Source: Lachnospiraceae bacterium (lineage in GTDB: Bacteria > Bacillota > Clostridia > Lachnospirales > Lachnospiraceae). Taken from it: a stretch of DNA of 6,239 nt. Below, one piece after another: positions 6,170 to 6,239 of the stretch. The notes beneath the pieces were generated by a model. It was given only the letters and a program-made list of their open reading frames with translations. It searched no databases and had not been told where the DNA came from. Each line of letters begins with the position of its first letter. Position 1 is the stretch's first letter. The position numbers and the translations under genes were made by a program. Location of the stretch: positions 353-6,591 of the forward strand of contig JAJBTR010000013.1 of the NCBI GenBank assembly GCA_020860745.1, given 5' to 3'.

Positions 6170-6239
6170 TGGGAAAAATTATCATTTCAGGGTTGTTTCA
6201 CGAACTTTTTATCCAAGACCAAACCCCATGACAAGACAT

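Larger units (their letters stand above)
5924..6239 (-). other. glpP leader / upstream region
   Basis: No complete gene is visible. The region contains a strong intrinsic terminator (6073-6113), a weak promoter candidate beyond it, and two small hairpins between the terminator and glpP: GACTG/CAGTC at 6004-6018, and GGTC/GACC at 5944-5956, just before the glpP ribosome binding site. At the right edge, minus-strand frames end at a TAA (6211-6209) and a TGA (6189-6187); either could be the 3' end of an upstream gene, but fewer than 20 codons are visible and I cannot identify one. Confidence 0.4.

Overview
The window holds a glycerol / glycerol-3-phosphate (G3P) catabolic cluster, all on the minus strand, so it reads from high to low coordinates. 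Strong AGGAGG-type ribosome binding sites, moderately GC-rich genes with AT-rich gaps, a GlpP-type antiterminator, and the set GlpA-like dehydrogenase + FAD oxidoreductase + DUF1667 + GlpK all point to an anaerobic Firmicute, most likely a gut Lachnospiraceae / Clostridium cluster XIVa-type bacterium. That assignment is inference from gene content and protein resemblance, not a database match.

Layout in transcription order: (1) 6239-5924, a leader region with a near-perfect intrinsic terminator hairpin (12 bp stem plus U-run) and a weak promoter candidate upstream of it; (2) glpP (5923-5352), a G3P-responsive RNA-binding antiterminator whose reading frame is split after 53 codons at an A AAA AAG heptamer; (3) a 334 nt gap with short palindromes and no clear gene; (4) a GlpA-like FAD-dependent G3P dehydrogenase with a C-terminal BFD-type [2Fe-2S] domain (5017-3581); (5) an FAD/NAD(P)-dependent oxidoreductase (3565-2303); (6) a small four-cysteine DUF1667 protein (2300-1941); (7) a 357 nt gap carrying what looks like an orphan C-terminal coding remnant; (8) glycerol kinase glpK (1584-91); (9) a short AT-rich tail to the left edge.

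Expected joint function: GlpK phosphorylates glycerol to G3P; the GlpA-like enzyme oxidises G3P to dihydroxyacetone phosphate for glycolysis; the second flavoprotein and the Fe-S-like DUF1667 protein, tightly packed behind it (15 and 2 nt gaps), probably carry electrons away in place of the GlpB and GlpC subunits of the enterobacterial GlpABC enzyme; GlpP senses G3P and lets RNA polymerase read through leader terminators. No aquaporin-type GlpF is visible inside the window.

The most unusual signal is in glpP. The two halves of an otherwise complete protein are in different frames, and the junction has the textbook layout of a -1 programmed frameshift site (dnaX-type heptamer, immediate TGA, 7 nt spacer, GC-rich inverted repeat). 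A single-base error or deletion in the A-run explains the same data, so it is a hypothesis. Two further points: GlpK lacks both known Firmicute/enteric control motifs (the phospho-acceptor His and the fructose-1,6-bisphosphate GGTR loop), and the DUF1667 cysteine pattern resembles the [4Fe-4S] domain of molybdopterin oxidoreductases.
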